This document shows positions 1 through 9,675 of a stretch of DNA of 64,000 nt, one piece after another. The position numbers and the translations under genes are program-made. The number at the start of each line of letters is the position of its first letter. Position 1 is the stretch's first letter. The notes under the pieces are model-generated. The model was not told the origin of the DNA and did no database searches. It saw only the letters and a list, made by a program, of their open reading frames with translations. The DNA comes from Alcanivorax nanhaiticus (lineage in GTDB: Bacteria; Pseudomonadota; Gammaproteobacteria; Pseudomonadales; Alcanivoracaceae), in NCBI RefSeq assembly GCF_000756665.1, contig NZ_ARXV01000004.1, forward strand, positions 186,001 to 250,000. The letters run 5' to 3'.

Positions 1-580
1 GCCCCGTCTTGTACAGTACGGTGGTATCACGCAGCAGGTTGTAAACGCCCTTGAAGCTCTTGCCCATGCCGATGGGCCAGGTGATCGGCGCACACTCGAT
101 ATTGAGCACGTCCTCGATCTCGTCGAGCACTTCAATGCCGTCACGCACGTCACGGTCGAGCTTGTTGATGAAGGTCAGGATCGGCGTATCACGCAGCCGA
201 CAAACCTCCATCAGCTTCACGGTCCGTTCTTCCACCCCTTTGGCCGCATCAATCACCATCAGCGCGGAGTCCACCGCGGTGAGGGTACGGTAGGTATCTT
301 CAGAAAAGTCGGCGTGGCCGGGGGTGTCCAGCAGGTTGACGGTGGCACCCTTGTAGGGAAACTGCATGACAGAGGTGGTCACGGAGATACCCCGCTCCTT
401 TTCCATCTCCATCCAGTCAGACGTGGCGTGCTTGCCGGATTTCTTGCCTTTTACGGTCCCTGCACTCTGGATCAGGTTTCCGTACAGCAGCAGTTTTTCG
501 GTAATGGTGGTCTTACCGGCATCCGGGTGCGAAATAATCGCAAAAGTGCGGCGCTTGGCCACCTGATCTTGCAGACTCAT
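1..580 (-). CDS. prfC: Peptide chain release factor 3 (5' part, truncated by the window edge)
   Basis: This is the N-terminal ~193 residues of RF3, the GTPase that removes RF1/RF2 from the ribosome after peptide release. The reading frame is open to the left edge, so the remaining two thirds lie outside. Visible G-domain motifs are the P-loop [15 protein letters not shown] near residue 17, the switch-II element [14 protein letters not shown], and NKLDRD for guanine recognition. The segment [22 protein letters not shown] is diagnostic of RF3 rather than EF-G. Start is the ATG at 578-580, giving [22 protein letters not shown]. The Shine-Dalgarno is weak. A DUF2834 gene lies 69 bases upstream on the same strand. 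Confidence 0.95.
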   Translation of the reverse strand, partial: MSLQDQVAKRRTFAIISHPDAGKTTITEKLLLYGNLIQSAGTVKGKKSGKHATSDWMEMEKERGISVTTSVMQFPYKGATVNLLDTPGHADFSEDTYRTLTAVDSALMVIDAAKGVEERTVKLMEVCRLRDTPILTFINKLDRDVRDGIEVLDEIEDVLNIECAPITWPIGMGKSFKGVYNLLRDTTVLYKTG

Positions 581-649
581 GGAACAGGGTCTCTGACTGG
601 GATTTCGAGGGCGCGAGTATAGCAGCCTTGTGCGCCCTTATCAGCGTGA

Positions 650-985
650 TCAGACGATCCCGGAGCCCTTGAGCTGGCGCTGGCGCATCAACAGATACAG
701 GGCAAAGCCCACCGCCACGCCAGGCACGATTCCCAGCAACAAGGCCAGCCAGCCGCCGCGAATACGATATTGCTGGCGTTCAAACAGTACCCAGATAGCC
801 AGGATCACCCAGCACAGGATCACATCAGTGGAATATCCCGCCGCGTACGGGTTAGCAAACCCTGCGGCAAAGGCACCGATAATGTCAGGATTTTCCAGCA
901 ATGGCGGCCCCGCCAGCACCAGCAAGGCCCCGCAGAAAATCAAGGCAACCAGTATCAACAAGCGGCGAAACAGGGATTCGGACAT
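650..985 (-). CDS. DUF2834 family small membrane protein
   Basis: A 111-residue protein with three probable membrane segments: residues ~8-28, ~50-68 and ~78-100. It looks like the DUF2834 family, whose function is unknown. A DVILCWVILAIWVLFE core in the middle is typical of that family. A good ribosome site (AGGAG, six bases before the ATG at 983-985) fixes the start. It is on the same strand as prfC, 69 bases upstream, and may be co-transcribed with it. There is no soluble domain or catalytic motif to suggest a role. Confidence 0.7.
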   Translation of the reverse strand: MSESLFRRLLILVALIFCGALLVLAGPPLLENPDIIGAFAAGFANPYAAGYSTDVILCWVILAIWVLFERQQYRIRGGWLALLLGIVPGVAVGFALYLLMRQRQLKGSGIV

Positions 986-1144
986 ATCAGGCTCCTAGTC
1001 ATTCCTTTGAATGCCCTTATGGTTGGGAATTTGCGCAGGGGTGTCCAGCTTTTACGCCGCATTAACAAAGCCAGGCAAATCCACATTGGGCAGCACGGTT
1101 AGCGGTGATAGAGTGGGGACACTTTTCACCAACGGATGAGACCC

Positions 1145-1561
1145 ATGGCCCAGTTTGCCCGTATCTCCCTGCTTGTTATCGCCAGCCTGTTTCTGATGGC
1201 CTGCAGCCAAACCCCTGGTGAAAGCGATGCCCGCAAGGTATTGAAGGCCGAGCTGGAAAGTGCTCGTCTTGATGAGCTACTCAAGATCCACAGCATCGAG
1301 AAGCATAACGGCTACGAAGACAACGATGGTCGCTACACCATTGAAGTCAGCTATCAACTCAAAGCTGCTTCCTCATTGAATGATTACGCCGCCGAGGTAA
1401 AGGGCGATGAATCTCTGTCCGGCATGGATCGCTTTGCCTTGATCATGGCGTTGAGCGCCTTGCGGGTGGAATACGGTAATTTCGACAAGGGCGACACCTT
1501 CGACGAGAAACGGGTGCTGACTTTCCGGGATACAGAACAAGGTTGGATGCCGGTGGAATAG
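1145..1561 (+). CDS. Putative small lipoprotein
   Basis: A protein of about 138 residues. It begins MAQFARISLLVIASLFLMACSQ, a lipoprotein signal with the lipobox LMAC and the lipidated Cys at residue 20. An in-frame ATG nine bases upstream (1136) is possible, but GGATGAG sits at the right distance before the ATG at 1145. The mature part is charged and soluble. I do not recognise a family and see no enzyme motif. Residue +2 after the Cys is Ser, so sorting to the outer membrane is expected by the Lol +2 rule. The gene converges on rimI, with a heptad-repeat hairpin filling the space. Confidence 0.65.
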   Translation: MAQFARISLLVIASLFLMACSQTPGESDARKVLKAELESARLDELLKIHSIEKHNGYEDNDGRYTIEVSYQLKAASSLNDYAAEVKGDESLSGMDRFALIMALSALRVEYGNFDKGDTFDEKRVLTFRDTEQGWMPVE

Positions 1562-1564
1562 ATA

Positions 1565-1641
1565 GTCGCGAGTTGCGAGGAGCGAGTTACGAAAGGCAAA
1601 AAATAGCGCTGCTCTGTTTTCGAGACTCGCGACTCATAACT
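1565..1641. repeat. Heptad-repeat inverted element, GCGAGTT type
   Basis: Left arm units of seven bases: GCGAGTT (1568), GCGAGGA, GCGAGTT, ACGAAAG. The right arm near 1618-1641 reads TTTCGAG, ACTCGCG, ACTCATA. The arms are inverted with respect to each other around a core of about 20 bases. The element fills the gap between the stops of the convergent lipoprotein and rimI genes, where a bidirectional terminator would be expected. Confidence 0.75.
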
Positions 1642-2130
1642 CTATTTATGCCCGCCGGAGAGCAGGCATTGCATTAACACCGCATTCTCGTGCCCATCCC
1701 CCTTGCGGTAATAATTCTTGCGCACACCACAGACTTCAAAACCCAACTGCTTGTAAAGTGCCTGCGCACCAGTATTGCTTTCCCGCACTTCCAGGTACAT
1801 CACCGTCATGGCATCACAGCGGGCCTCTTCCATCGCTTTTAACAGCATCAGGCGCGCAATCCCGCGACGTTGCCAGGCAGGTGCAACCACCACATTAAGT
1901 ACATGGGTTTCATCGAGGATGCGGGACAGGATCAGGAACGCAACCGGCTCATCGTTACCATCAACAACCACCTGACAAAGGTAGTTGGCATTGTTGAGGC
2001 AATCCCTGAAATGACTGGTGCTCCAGGGGGTAAGCTGGGCGGCGTTCTCGATGGCCTGCACCAACTCCAGATCTTCCAGTTCCATGGCCCGGATGGACTC
2101 GGTGCCGAACCGGTGCTCAGGTGCCGTCAA
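1642..2130 (-). CDS. rimI: Ribosomal protein S18 alanine N-acetyltransferase
   Basis: GNAT-fold acetyltransferase of about 162 residues. RimI acetylates the N-terminal alanine of ribosomal protein S18. The acetyl-CoA loop is VVAPAWQRRGIARLML, and the C-terminal signature is YLEVRESNTGAQALYKQLGF followed by GVRKNYYR, which matches RimI. I chose the TTG at 2128-2130 because an AGGA lies eight bases before it and the length then fits the family. An ATG at 2196 would add an unrelated 22-residue extension read inside the upstream gene. The gene overlaps the end of the HolD-like gene by 14 bases, and holD-rimI adjacency is also found in E. coli. Confidence 0.85.
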   Translation of the reverse strand: MTAPEHRFGTESIRAMELEDLELVQAIENAAQLTPWSTSHFRDCLNNANYLCQVVVDGNDEPVAFLILSRILDETHVLNVVVAPAWQRRGIARLMLLKAMEEARCDAMTVMYLEVRESNTGAQALYKQLGFEVCGVRKNYYRKGDGHENAVLMQCLLSGGHK

Positions 2131-2866
2131 AACCGTGTTCCTGCATGGCTTGCCAGCTGGCTTTCTTGTGGACGGCAGGCTCAGCCAGCATTTCATTCAG
2201 TGCACTGATCACCATGGCCGGGTGACCACCGATCTCAAAAGGCTGATAGCGCGGCTGATCAAACAATGCCTGGTTCAGGGATTCCGGCAGAGCCAGCAAG
2301 ACTCTCTCTCCACCCGCCTGATCACACAGGCCGGCAATAAAAGCTGTCAGCGCCTGGCTGGCTTCTTCCGCCAACATCGGCTGATCCGTAAGGGGACAGA
2401 AGAATCGGCGGGGACGACCCGGCTTACCCTGGAATAACGCCAGAAGGCTGGCCATCAAAGGTGCTTCGAAACGTCCCAGCCCAGGAGCCTGGCTGTCTTC
2501 CTGGGCACAAAGCAACCAGGTACTGGTTCCAAGATGCGCCTCAAGAGTGAAGGTCAGCCCTTTCCCTTTCACGACTGCCCGCTCTGGCGTAGTGGATGCC
2601 TTGGCCTCTGCGGGTGCCGGCTTGGTCGTGCCCAGGGAGGGAGCCTGCAGGGTATCACGCAAAGAGGGCGCAGATTCTGCCGATGGAGACTCTGCCGCTG
2701 CCTCCACCACAGCAGCGCTCGCCTGTGACTCTGGAGCCTGAGGCACCTCCTGCTCGTCTTCCCACTCGAGCCAGGGAGACGGTGCGGCACCGGGCAGCGG
2801 ACGATGGGCTACCCAGGGCGTTAACCCCATCGCTTTCAGGTAGCTTTGTCTGCTGGCTTCATTCAT
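2117..2866 (-). CDS. HolD-like protein (possible DNA polymerase III psi subunit)
   Basis: A 249-residue protein beginning MNEASRQSYLKAMGLTPWVAHRPLPGA. This N-terminal pattern is seen in proteins encoded next to rimI in pseudomonads and resembles the chi-binding end of the psi subunit of the clamp loader. An Ala/Pro/Glu-rich, poorly conserved linker covers roughly residues 35-95. A compact C-terminal domain follows (GLTFTLEAHLGTSTWLLCAQED onward). It lies six bases after the leuA stop and overlaps rimI. The holD assignment rests on synteny and the N-terminal pattern, so it is tentative. The protein is longer than E. coli HolD (137 residues). Confidence 0.5.
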   Translation of the reverse strand: MNEASRQSYLKAMGLTPWVAHRPLPGAAPSPWLEWEDEQEVPQAPESQASAAVVEAAAESPSAESAPSLRDTLQAPSLGTTKPAPAEAKASTTPERAVVKGKGLTFTLEAHLGTSTWLLCAQEDSQAPGLGRFEAPLMASLLALFQGKPGRPRRFFCPLTDQPMLAEEASQALTAFIAGLCDQAGGERVLLALPESLNQALFDQPRYQPFEIGGHPAMVISALNEMLAEPAVHKKASWQAMQEHGFDGT

Positions 2867-2872
2867 GGGCTA

Positions 2873-4423
2873 TCAAACTCCATCTGCCGCCTGTGGATGG
2901 GCCTTTTCCAGGCCGGCCGCAAAGTGATTGAGGGCATTCAGATACGCTTTGGCAGACGCAGTGATAATGTCGGTATCGGCACCGTGTCCGTTCACGATCC
3001 GGCCGCCTTTTTCCAGACGCACAGTCACTTCACCCTGGCTATCGGTGCCCGCGGTAATGGCATTCACGGAATACAGCAGCAACGTGCTGTTGCTGGCCGC
3101 CATGGCCTCAATGGCCTTGAAGGCGGCATCCACTGGCCCCGCACCGGTAGCCGTCGCTTCCTGCTCCTGACCATCGATGGTCATCACGATACGGGCTTCC
3201 GGGGTCTCGCCGGTGCGGGCAGTAGCTTCCAGCAATACCAACTTGAAGCGCTCGTCTTCGGCAGCTTTCTTGGTGTCGCTGACCAGCGCCTGAAGATCCT
3301 CATCAAATACTTCGTGTTTCTTGTCAGCCAGATCCTTGAAGCGCTGAAAAGCTTCATTCATGGCCGCTTCGGACTCAAAAGTGATGCCCAGCTCATCAAG
3401 ACGGGCACGGAAGGCGGCACGGCCGGAGTGCTTGCCCAGCACCATGCGGTTGGTGTGCCAGCCCACGTCCTCGGCGGACATGATTTCGTAAGTCTCGCGG
3501 TGCTTGAGCACCCCGTCCTGGTGAATGCCGGATTCGTGGGCAAACGCATTGGCACCCACGATGGCCTTGTTCGGCTGCACCGGGAAACCCGTGATCTGCG
3601 ACACCATTTTTGAGGTGGGTACGATCTCTCGCGCATTGATACCCGTGTCTACCGTGAACAAATCCTGACGGGTCCGGATCGCCATCACGATCTCTTCCAG
3701 GGAGGCATTACCAGCCCGCTCCCCCAGACCATTAATCGTACATTCCACCTGACGAGCACCGGATTGGACTGCCGCCAGAGAGTTAGCCACCGCCAGCCCC
3801 AGATCGTTATGGCAGTGCACGGAGAAGATCGCCTTGTCGGCATTGGGAATGCGGGTCAGCAGCTGCCCGATGGTGTCGCCAAACTGCTCGGGAATGGCAT
3901 AGCCAACGGTATCGGGAATATTGATGGTGCGTGCACCGGCGTCAATCACCGCTTCGATAATGCGGCACAGAAAATCAATCTCGGAACGCCCGGCATCTTC
4001 GCAGGAAAACTCCACATCGCCCATATGGTTACGGGCGTGTTTGACGGCGGCCACCGCATGCTCAATGACCTGATCTGGCTCCAGCCGCAGCTTGTGCTGC
4101 ATGTGAATCGGGCTGGTGGCGATAAAAGTATGAATACGCCCGGATTCGGCTCCGGCAAGCGCTTCCGCCGCCCGGTCAATATCGGCTTCCTTGGCCCGCG
4201 CCAGGGAACAGATGGTGGATTCCTTGATGGTGTCGGCGATGGCCTTAACGGACCGGAAATCCCCCTGACTGGCAATGGCAAACCCGGCTTCGATCACGTC
4301 CACCTTCATGCGTTCCAACGCCTTGGCGATACGCAGCTTCTCGTCCTGGTCCATTGTGGCACCGGGGCTCTGCTCTCCATCACGCAGGGTGGTATCGAAA
4401 ATAATCAGGCGATCTTTGCTCAT
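2873..4423 (-). CDS. leuA: 2-isopropylmalate synthase
   Basis: A 516-residue enzyme of leucine biosynthesis. It condenses acetyl-CoA with 2-oxoisovalerate. The N-terminal TIM barrel opens with [16 protein letters not shown], the metal-binding HMGL-like signature, and contains [18 protein letters not shown] (the H-x-H metal ligands) and the [13 protein letters not shown] loop. The C-terminal regulatory domain (about residue 385 onward) would bind leucine. The start ATG at 4421-4423 has GAGAG just upstream; a longer in-frame start exists but runs into the repeat element upstream. The next gene downstream, HolD-like, starts six bases after the stop. No leucine-rich leader peptide was found upstream. 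Confidence 0.95.
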   Translation of the reverse strand: MSKDRLIIFDTTLRDGEQSPGATMDQDEKLRIAKALERMKVDVIEAGFAIASQGDFRSVKAIADTIKESTICSLARAKEADIDRAAEALAGAESGRIHTFIATSPIHMQHKLRLEPDQVIEHAVAAVKHARNHMGDVEFSCEDAGRSEIDFLCRIIEAVIDAGARTINIPDTVGYAIPEQFGDTIGQLLTRIPNADKAIFSVHCHNDLGLAVANSLAAVQSGARQVECTINGLGERAGNASLEEIVMAIRTRQDLFTVDTGINAREIVPTSKMVSQITGFPVQPNKAIVGANAFAHESGIHQDGVLKHRETYEIMSAEDVGWHTNRMVLGKHSGRAAFRARLDELGITFESEAAMNEAFQRFKDLADKKHEVFDEDLQALVSDTKKAAEDERFKLVLLEATARTGETPEARIVMTIDGQEQEATATGAGPVDAAFKAIEAMAASNSTLLLYSVNAITAGTDSQGEVTVRLEKGGRIVNGHGADTDIITASAKAYLNALNHFAAGLEKAHPQAADGV

Positions 4424-4462
4424 TGGGGTCTCTCGCAAAATAAGGGCTACAGCCAAACGGAA

Positions 4463-4613
4463 GCGTTGCAAGTTTCAAGCGTCAAGTTGCAACGCGCCTA
4501 CCGTCATCAGCTTTTGCCAGGCAGAAGCCGCGCCCAAGCCAGGGCCGCGGATAGCTGGCCTCACAAAGCGCAAACGCCTCTCCCGCGTTGCAACTTGTAA
4601 CTTGAAACTTGCT
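4463..4613. repeat. Heptad-repeat inverted element, CAAGTTG type
   Basis: Left arm heptads GCAAGTT (4468), TCAAGCG, TCAAGTT, GCAACGC. Right arm heptads GCGTTGC (4585), AACTTGT, AACTTGA, AACTTGC. The arms are inverted repeats about 90 bases apart. The intervening sequence contains GCCGCGCCC...GGGCCGCGG-like GC-rich pairs. It lies between the 3' end of the DUF3592 gene and the leuA start and has the same 7-base period as the GCGAGTT elements, but a different word. Confidence 0.75.
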
Positions 4614-4649
4614 CCTGCCCCAAGCCGGGCTTCAGTAATGGTATTTAGT

Positions 4650-6374
4650 TTACACCAGTCGCAGGGCTCGCAGCACGGCCTCACGCAACGCCTCCCCCAC
4701 TTCCCGGCCTTTGATACCCTCGGCCAGGCGAAGGATCTTGCCGTCCACCTCGGCCTGCAGGGTCATATATTCGGTCTTGCGGCCATTGCTGGTACTGGAC
4801 ATCCCGGATTTCAGGACCAGTTGCTCCTCACGCAACAAACGCCCCTCACGGCGGTAAAGCGGGATACCCAACCAACGGCGTACCACCTTGACGTCACTCC
4901 CACGAATCCAGACCTGCAGGCCTCTTGCCAGGGTGTAGATAGTGCTGAATACAATCGCATAACCGATGAGTCCGAAGATGCTCCCCATAATGAAGAGCAT
5001 GAACCCCTCGGAAAACGCAGCAATGAACAACCCGGTACCGACACCCGCAAAGATGCCGCCAAACAACAACATCGCCATTTTCATTCCCAGGTTTCTGCCG
5101 GGTCGACTTTCCAGATACAGACCCTGTCCGGTCTGTTCTACCCGGATCTGCTCGCTGGCCGACTCCACCGCGTCCAGCTCTCGCTCACGACGATCGGCCA
5201 TAACGTGGGACTCCGGGAGTTGGTAACGGCTGGCACTACTGCCCGCCACTACCGGGATTTCCCAGCTGCGCTTCAATTCTCGCCCTTCCAGCGTGCCTTC
5301 CAGCGCCACGCGCCAACGAATCCAGTCTTGTCGACCTGAGAGGCTGCGCTCACGCTCCCGTGTGCCCGGCTGGTCTGCAGGAGCATCAAAACAGAACTGG
5401 ATATCGGTACCGGCCTGACGGGGCGAACAGTAGGCCCGTTGATCGGTCTGCCAAAGAATGTCTTCGCGCGTCTTGCGATCCTTGCCCGAGCCACTGTAAT
5501 AAAAGCGAACGCAACTCAGCCAGACGGTCAGCGACGTATCCGCCGGAACCGATCTTCCCAGATGAATCTGGCCGCCAACCTGCCCTCCTGCCTGTCCGGG
5601 TTCCGGATCAAGCACCAGCGGGGTCGGGCCAAAGAAACGATAATTCTGGCGCATTTTCCAGCCGGCCCAGGCAATCCCAGCCCCCACCAGCGGGAACAAC
5701 AACAACATCAAGATCATGTAATCGCCGCGGCTAACTTCTTTCCAGACCTCCAGATAAGCAGGGGATGGCAGCAGAATGAAGATGGCCCCGAAGCCCACCA
5801 GGAACCAGTGGCCGGATTTTTCCTGGCTGCTATAGAAACCGGTCTCGGATACCTGCGCCGCGTCCTTGCTGCCACGGCGCATCAGGAACATGACACCGCC
5901 CCCCACCAACGCAAATACCCCACCAAAGGCCAAACCGAAAATCACCGAGCCCCAGCGAAAGGTACGGTCCAGATAGGCCTCATGCGGCGCATCCGGGTTG
6001 ACCCAGGCCTGCACCGTGCGGCCATTCCGGCGCGCCGTATCAATCCGGCCATAAAGCTGCTGCCAGTAATCACCGAAATTGTCGGAGCCGCTGTACTGAC
6101 TGATCTGGCTGCTGGTGTAATCTACGCCAAGATAACGATAGCGGTAACTACCACTGACGCTGTAGGTGGTTGAACCATCAGAGCGATGGGAGTTGAGCTT
6201 GCTGCTCAGCACGGTCGCCGGGACGCGGTCCCAGCTACCGGATTCGATAAATTTGGCAATCGGGATGAGCGCCACAAATACCATTACCCCCAGCCCGGCC
6301 AGCAAAAAGATGCCGCCAAACAGGTAACCGCCAATCCCGCCTTTCTTATTCTGCTTGCTCTCGTCGACCGACAA
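4650..6374 (-). CDS. DUF3592 domain membrane protein
   Basis: A 574-residue membrane protein of unknown function. The N-terminal part fits DUF3592: one membrane helix (residues ~15-40), then a beta-rich domain with WDRVPATVLSSKL, YSVSGSYRYRYLGVDYTSSQ and VQAWVNPDAPHEAYLDR, then a second helix near 125-147. Two further helices follow (~175-235), a large soluble domain (~240-395), another helical pair (~425-475) and a C-terminal soluble tail. Its first 29 bases overlap the end of the rhombosortase gene, so the two are translationally linked. A CAAGTTG-type repeat follows its stop. Confidence 0.7.
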   Translation of the reverse strand: MSVDESKQNKKGGIGGYLFGGIFLLAGLGVMVFVALIPIAKFIESGSWDRVPATVLSSKLNSHRSDGSTTYSVSGSYRYRYLGVDYTSSQISQYSGSDNFGDYWQQLYGRIDTARRNGRTVQAWVNPDAPHEAYLDRTFRWGSVIFGLAFGGVFALVGGGVMFLMRRGSKDAAQVSETGFYSSQEKSGHWFLVGFGAIFILLPSPAYLEVWKEVSRGDYMILMLLLFPLVGAGIAWAGWKMRQNYRFFGPTPLVLDPEPGQAGGQVGGQIHLGRSVPADTSLTVWLSCVRFYYSGSGKDRKTREDILWQTDQRAYCSPRQAGTDIQFCFDAPADQPGTRERERSLSGRQDWIRWRVALEGTLEGRELKRSWEIPVVAGSSASRYQLPESHVMADRRERELDAVESASEQIRVEQTGQGLYLESRPGRNLGMKMAMLLFGGIFAGVGTGLFIAAFSEGFMLFIMGSIFGLIGYAIVFSTIYTLARGLQVWIRGSDVKVVRRWLGIPLYRREGRLLREEQLVLKSGMSSTSNGRKTEYMTLQAEVDGKILRLAEGIKGREVGEALREAVLRALRLV

Positions 6375-6948
6375 ACCCTTCTCCCCCTTTGATCAAACCC
6401 CACAGCACCACGCCACTGATGGCACCGTAAAGATGGGCATTCACATAAACCCGTCCGTTAATCCAACCCTGCAGATAATCCACGTCATAACCGGGCAAAT
6501 GCTCACTGACCAGACGCCCCACAATCACCGCCAGCACTACCGAATGCAGCACAGGATTACCCCGCCATCCGAGCAACAGACAGAGGATCAGCAAGCCATG
6601 GAGAATGCCGGACAGCCCCACATAGTGCTGCAGGCGCCCATCAATGAAATACAGTGCCATCCCGGCGGCAACTCCACAAAACAGCAGCCAGCCCCAGAAT
6701 CGGAAACGATCGAGAAGATCTTCGAAAAAGTAGCCGCACAACAAAAGACCGGAAAGATTCAGCAGCAGGTGCCAGTGATTCAGATGTACCAGATGACAGG
6801 TCACGATCCGCCACGCTTGCCCACTGTCGATGGCCGCCCGATCAAACGCCAGCCACGGATTCACCCACTGATGGGCAAAGCCCAACACCGCCAACACTAG
6901 AGCAAAGGCGATAAATTGGGGGCGGAGTTTTTTGTCTCTGGGTTGCAT
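6346..6948 (-). CDS. Rhombosortase-type rhomboid protease
   Basis: A 200-residue, multi-helix intramembrane serine protease of the rhomboid superfamily. The catalytic Ser is in GLSGILHG (Ser113) and the partner His in NAHLYGAISG (His172). WRIVTCHLVHLNHWHLLLNLSG is the conserved loop and helix of the rhombosortase subgroup. Rhombosortases process proteins carrying a C-terminal GlyGly-CTERM tail. I start at the ATG at 6946-6948 (MQPRDKK); an upstream in-frame ATG at 7005 would add a non-membrane extension. No GlyGly-CTERM substrate is encoded in this window. The gene overlaps the DUF3592 gene by 29 bases. Confidence 0.75.
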   Translation of the reverse strand: MQPRDKKLRPQFIAFALVLAVLGFAHQWVNPWLAFDRAAIDSGQAWRIVTCHLVHLNHWHLLLNLSGLLLCGYFFEDLLDRFRFWGWLLFCGVAAGMALYFIDGRLQHYVGLSGILHGLLILCLLLGWRGNPVLHSVVLAVIVGRLVSEHLPGYDVDYLQGWINGRVYVNAHLYGAISGVVLWGLIKGGEGFVGRREQAE

Positions 6949-7011
6949 GGGGAGTCCGGCAATTAGCAAGCGGTCATTATGGGGAGGGAGTATCCGCATG
7001 CGCAACTAAGG

Positions 7012-7145
7012 TAGTTGCAACGCGAGCAGGGCTGAATGAAATGGGGTAGCCGTGCCCGCGCTCGAACATGGTAACGCGGGCACGGCATACACGTTCGGCA
7101 AGGTTTATCCCGCGCCTTGCGACTTGAAACTTGTAACTTGCAACG
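7012..7145. repeat. Heptad-repeat element, ACTTGNA type
   Basis: The right arm is clear: ACTTGAA (7122), ACTTGTA, ACTTGCA, period seven. The left end (GTTGCAACGCG near 7014) is a short inverted match. Between them GTGCCCGCG and CGCGGGCAC (about 7051-7086) form a second inverted pair. The element ends just before the groEL terminator. Confidence 0.65.
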
Positions 7146-7150
7146 CCAAC

Positions 7151-7180
7151 AAAAAAGCCCCGCACGAAGCGGGGCTTTTC
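7151..7180 (-). terminator. groEL intrinsic terminator
   Basis: On the minus strand GCCCCGC-TTCGT-GCGGGGC is followed by six T. It lies about 25 bases after the groEL stop. Confidence 0.9.
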
Positions 7181-7203
7181 GGAGGGTCGAATGACCGGCT
7201 GAT

Positions 7204-8856
<1,653 letters not shown>

Positions 8857-8934
8857 TTACCTCTGCGAAATCGGTTTGCCCCTGCGGGGCGAGATCAAAC
8901 ATGTCCTGGTGCGTTGGCTTTCAGCCTCCGCCAC

Positions 8935-9225
8935 TTAACCTTCGATGACGGCCAGGATTTCGGATTCGCTCATGATCAGCAGCTCTTCACCTTCCACCTT
9001 GACGGTGTTGCCGGCGTACTGACCGAAGATCACCTTGTCGCCTTTCTTCACGTCCAGCGGACGCACATCACCGTTGTCGGTGATCTTGCCGTTACCGGCG
9101 GCGATCACTTCACCGCGGGACGGTTTCTCGGTGGCAGAACCGGGCAGCACAATACCGCCAGCGGACTTGGTCTCTTCTTCTTCACGGCGAACCAGCACGC
9201 GATCATGCAAAGGACGGATGTTCAT
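8935..9225 (-). CDS. groES: 10 kDa co-chaperonin GroES
   Basis: A 96-residue lid for GroEL. It starts [28 protein letters not shown], which includes the mobile loop (SAGGIVL), and ends [10 protein letters not shown]. The ATG at 9223-9225 fits the universal family start; in-frame codons further upstream run into the leader. AAGGAA immediately precedes it. It is the first gene of groES-groEL. Confidence 0.98.
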   Translation of the reverse strand: MNIRPLHDRVLVRREEEETKSAGGIVLPGSATEKPSRGEVIAAGNGKITDNGDVRPLDVKKGDKVIFGQYAGNTVKVEGEELLIMSESEILAVIEG

Positions 9226-9294
9226 TTTCCTTAAACTCCCAGTTTCAGTTCTGATGACACCCGAGCCCACCGTAGGCAGGCTCGGCAGTCCGAA

Positions 9295-9321
9295 TTAGCA
9301 CTCTAATGAGCAGAGTGCTAA
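9295..9321 (-). promoter_or_regulatory. CIRCE operator (HrcA binding site)
   Basis: A perfect TTAGCACTC-N9-GAGTGCTAA inverted repeat, the consensus CIRCE element bound by the heat-shock repressor HrcA. Its edge touches the -10 hexamer of the groES promoter, so bound HrcA should block initiation. It would also sit in the 5' leader of the mRNA. hrcA itself is not in this window. Confidence 0.95.
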
Positions 9322-9348
9322 TCATAGTAATGATGACAGCGCAGTCAA
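9321..9348 (-). promoter_or_regulatory. groES-groEL sigma70 promoter
   Basis: Minus-strand TTGACT (9343-9348), a 16-base spacer, then TATGAT (9321-9326), both close to the sigma70 consensus. The CIRCE repeat follows directly, giving a leader of about 90 bases to groES. Confidence 0.85.
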
Positions 9349-9480
9349 TAGCCGGCGCGAGCCAGCCAGCGACCGTCTGCGGGGTCAGGAATGGGGCTTG
9401 TGGGAGGGGTTTCAAGGGGGCGGGCGCAAAAAATCGCCTGGGAGGTGTTTCAGGGGGGAGGCGGGCATCAAGGAAGAGAA

Positions 9481-9573
9481 GCGAGTGACGAGTGACGAGT
9501 GACGAGTTTCGAAAATCCAGATCAAGACCCAGGTTTTGCCCTTCGCAACTCGAAACTCGTATCTCGCGCCTCT
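9481..9573. repeat. Heptad-repeat inverted element, GCGAGTG/ACGAGTT type
   Basis: The left arm has five uninterrupted heptads: GCGAGTG, ACGAGTG, ACGAGTG, ACGAGTT, TCGAAAA (9481-9515). The right arm has ACTCGAA (9548), ACTCGTA, TCTCGCG. This is the clearest tandem 7-mer of the set, because three consecutive units are nearly identical. Confidence 0.8.
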
Positions 9574-9590
9574 CCATGTCAGCTCTATTC

Positions 9591-9655
9591 TGTGGGAGCA
9601 TGCCTGCACGCGAAAAAACCGGGCAAAGACCCCGCTTGCAGGCAAGCTCCCACAG
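9591..9655. repeat. REP-like element, TGTGGGAGC type
   Basis: TGTGGGAGC-ATGCCTGCACGCG at the left and CGCTTGCAGGCAAG-CTCCCACA at the right form an imperfect inverted repeat. It resembles the TGTGGGAGC/TGTAGGAGC REP sequences common in Pseudomonas and relatives. Further copies are at 11373-11445, 17914-17936, 31443-31516 and 40966-40988. Confidence 0.7.
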
Positions 9656-9675
9656 TAAATCTGACCCCCGCCTGA

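Larger units (their letters stand above)
9349..9675. other. Intergenic region with two repeat families, no gene seen
   Basis: Between the groES promoter and the 3' end of the HugZ-like gene. It holds a GCGAGTG-type heptad element (9481-9573) and a TGTGGGAGC REP-like hairpin (9591-9655). I see no coding potential; the remaining sequence is GC-rich and unremarkable. Confidence 0.7.

Noticed and set aside
4424..4650. leu leader peptide and attenuator upstream of leuA
   Set aside because: The space is occupied by the CAAGTTG heptad element; no leucine-rich short frame or anti-terminator pair was recognised.
9481..9515. CRISPR array made of the short tandem repeats
   Set aside because: The units are 7 bases, contiguous and without spacers, and no cas gene is present.
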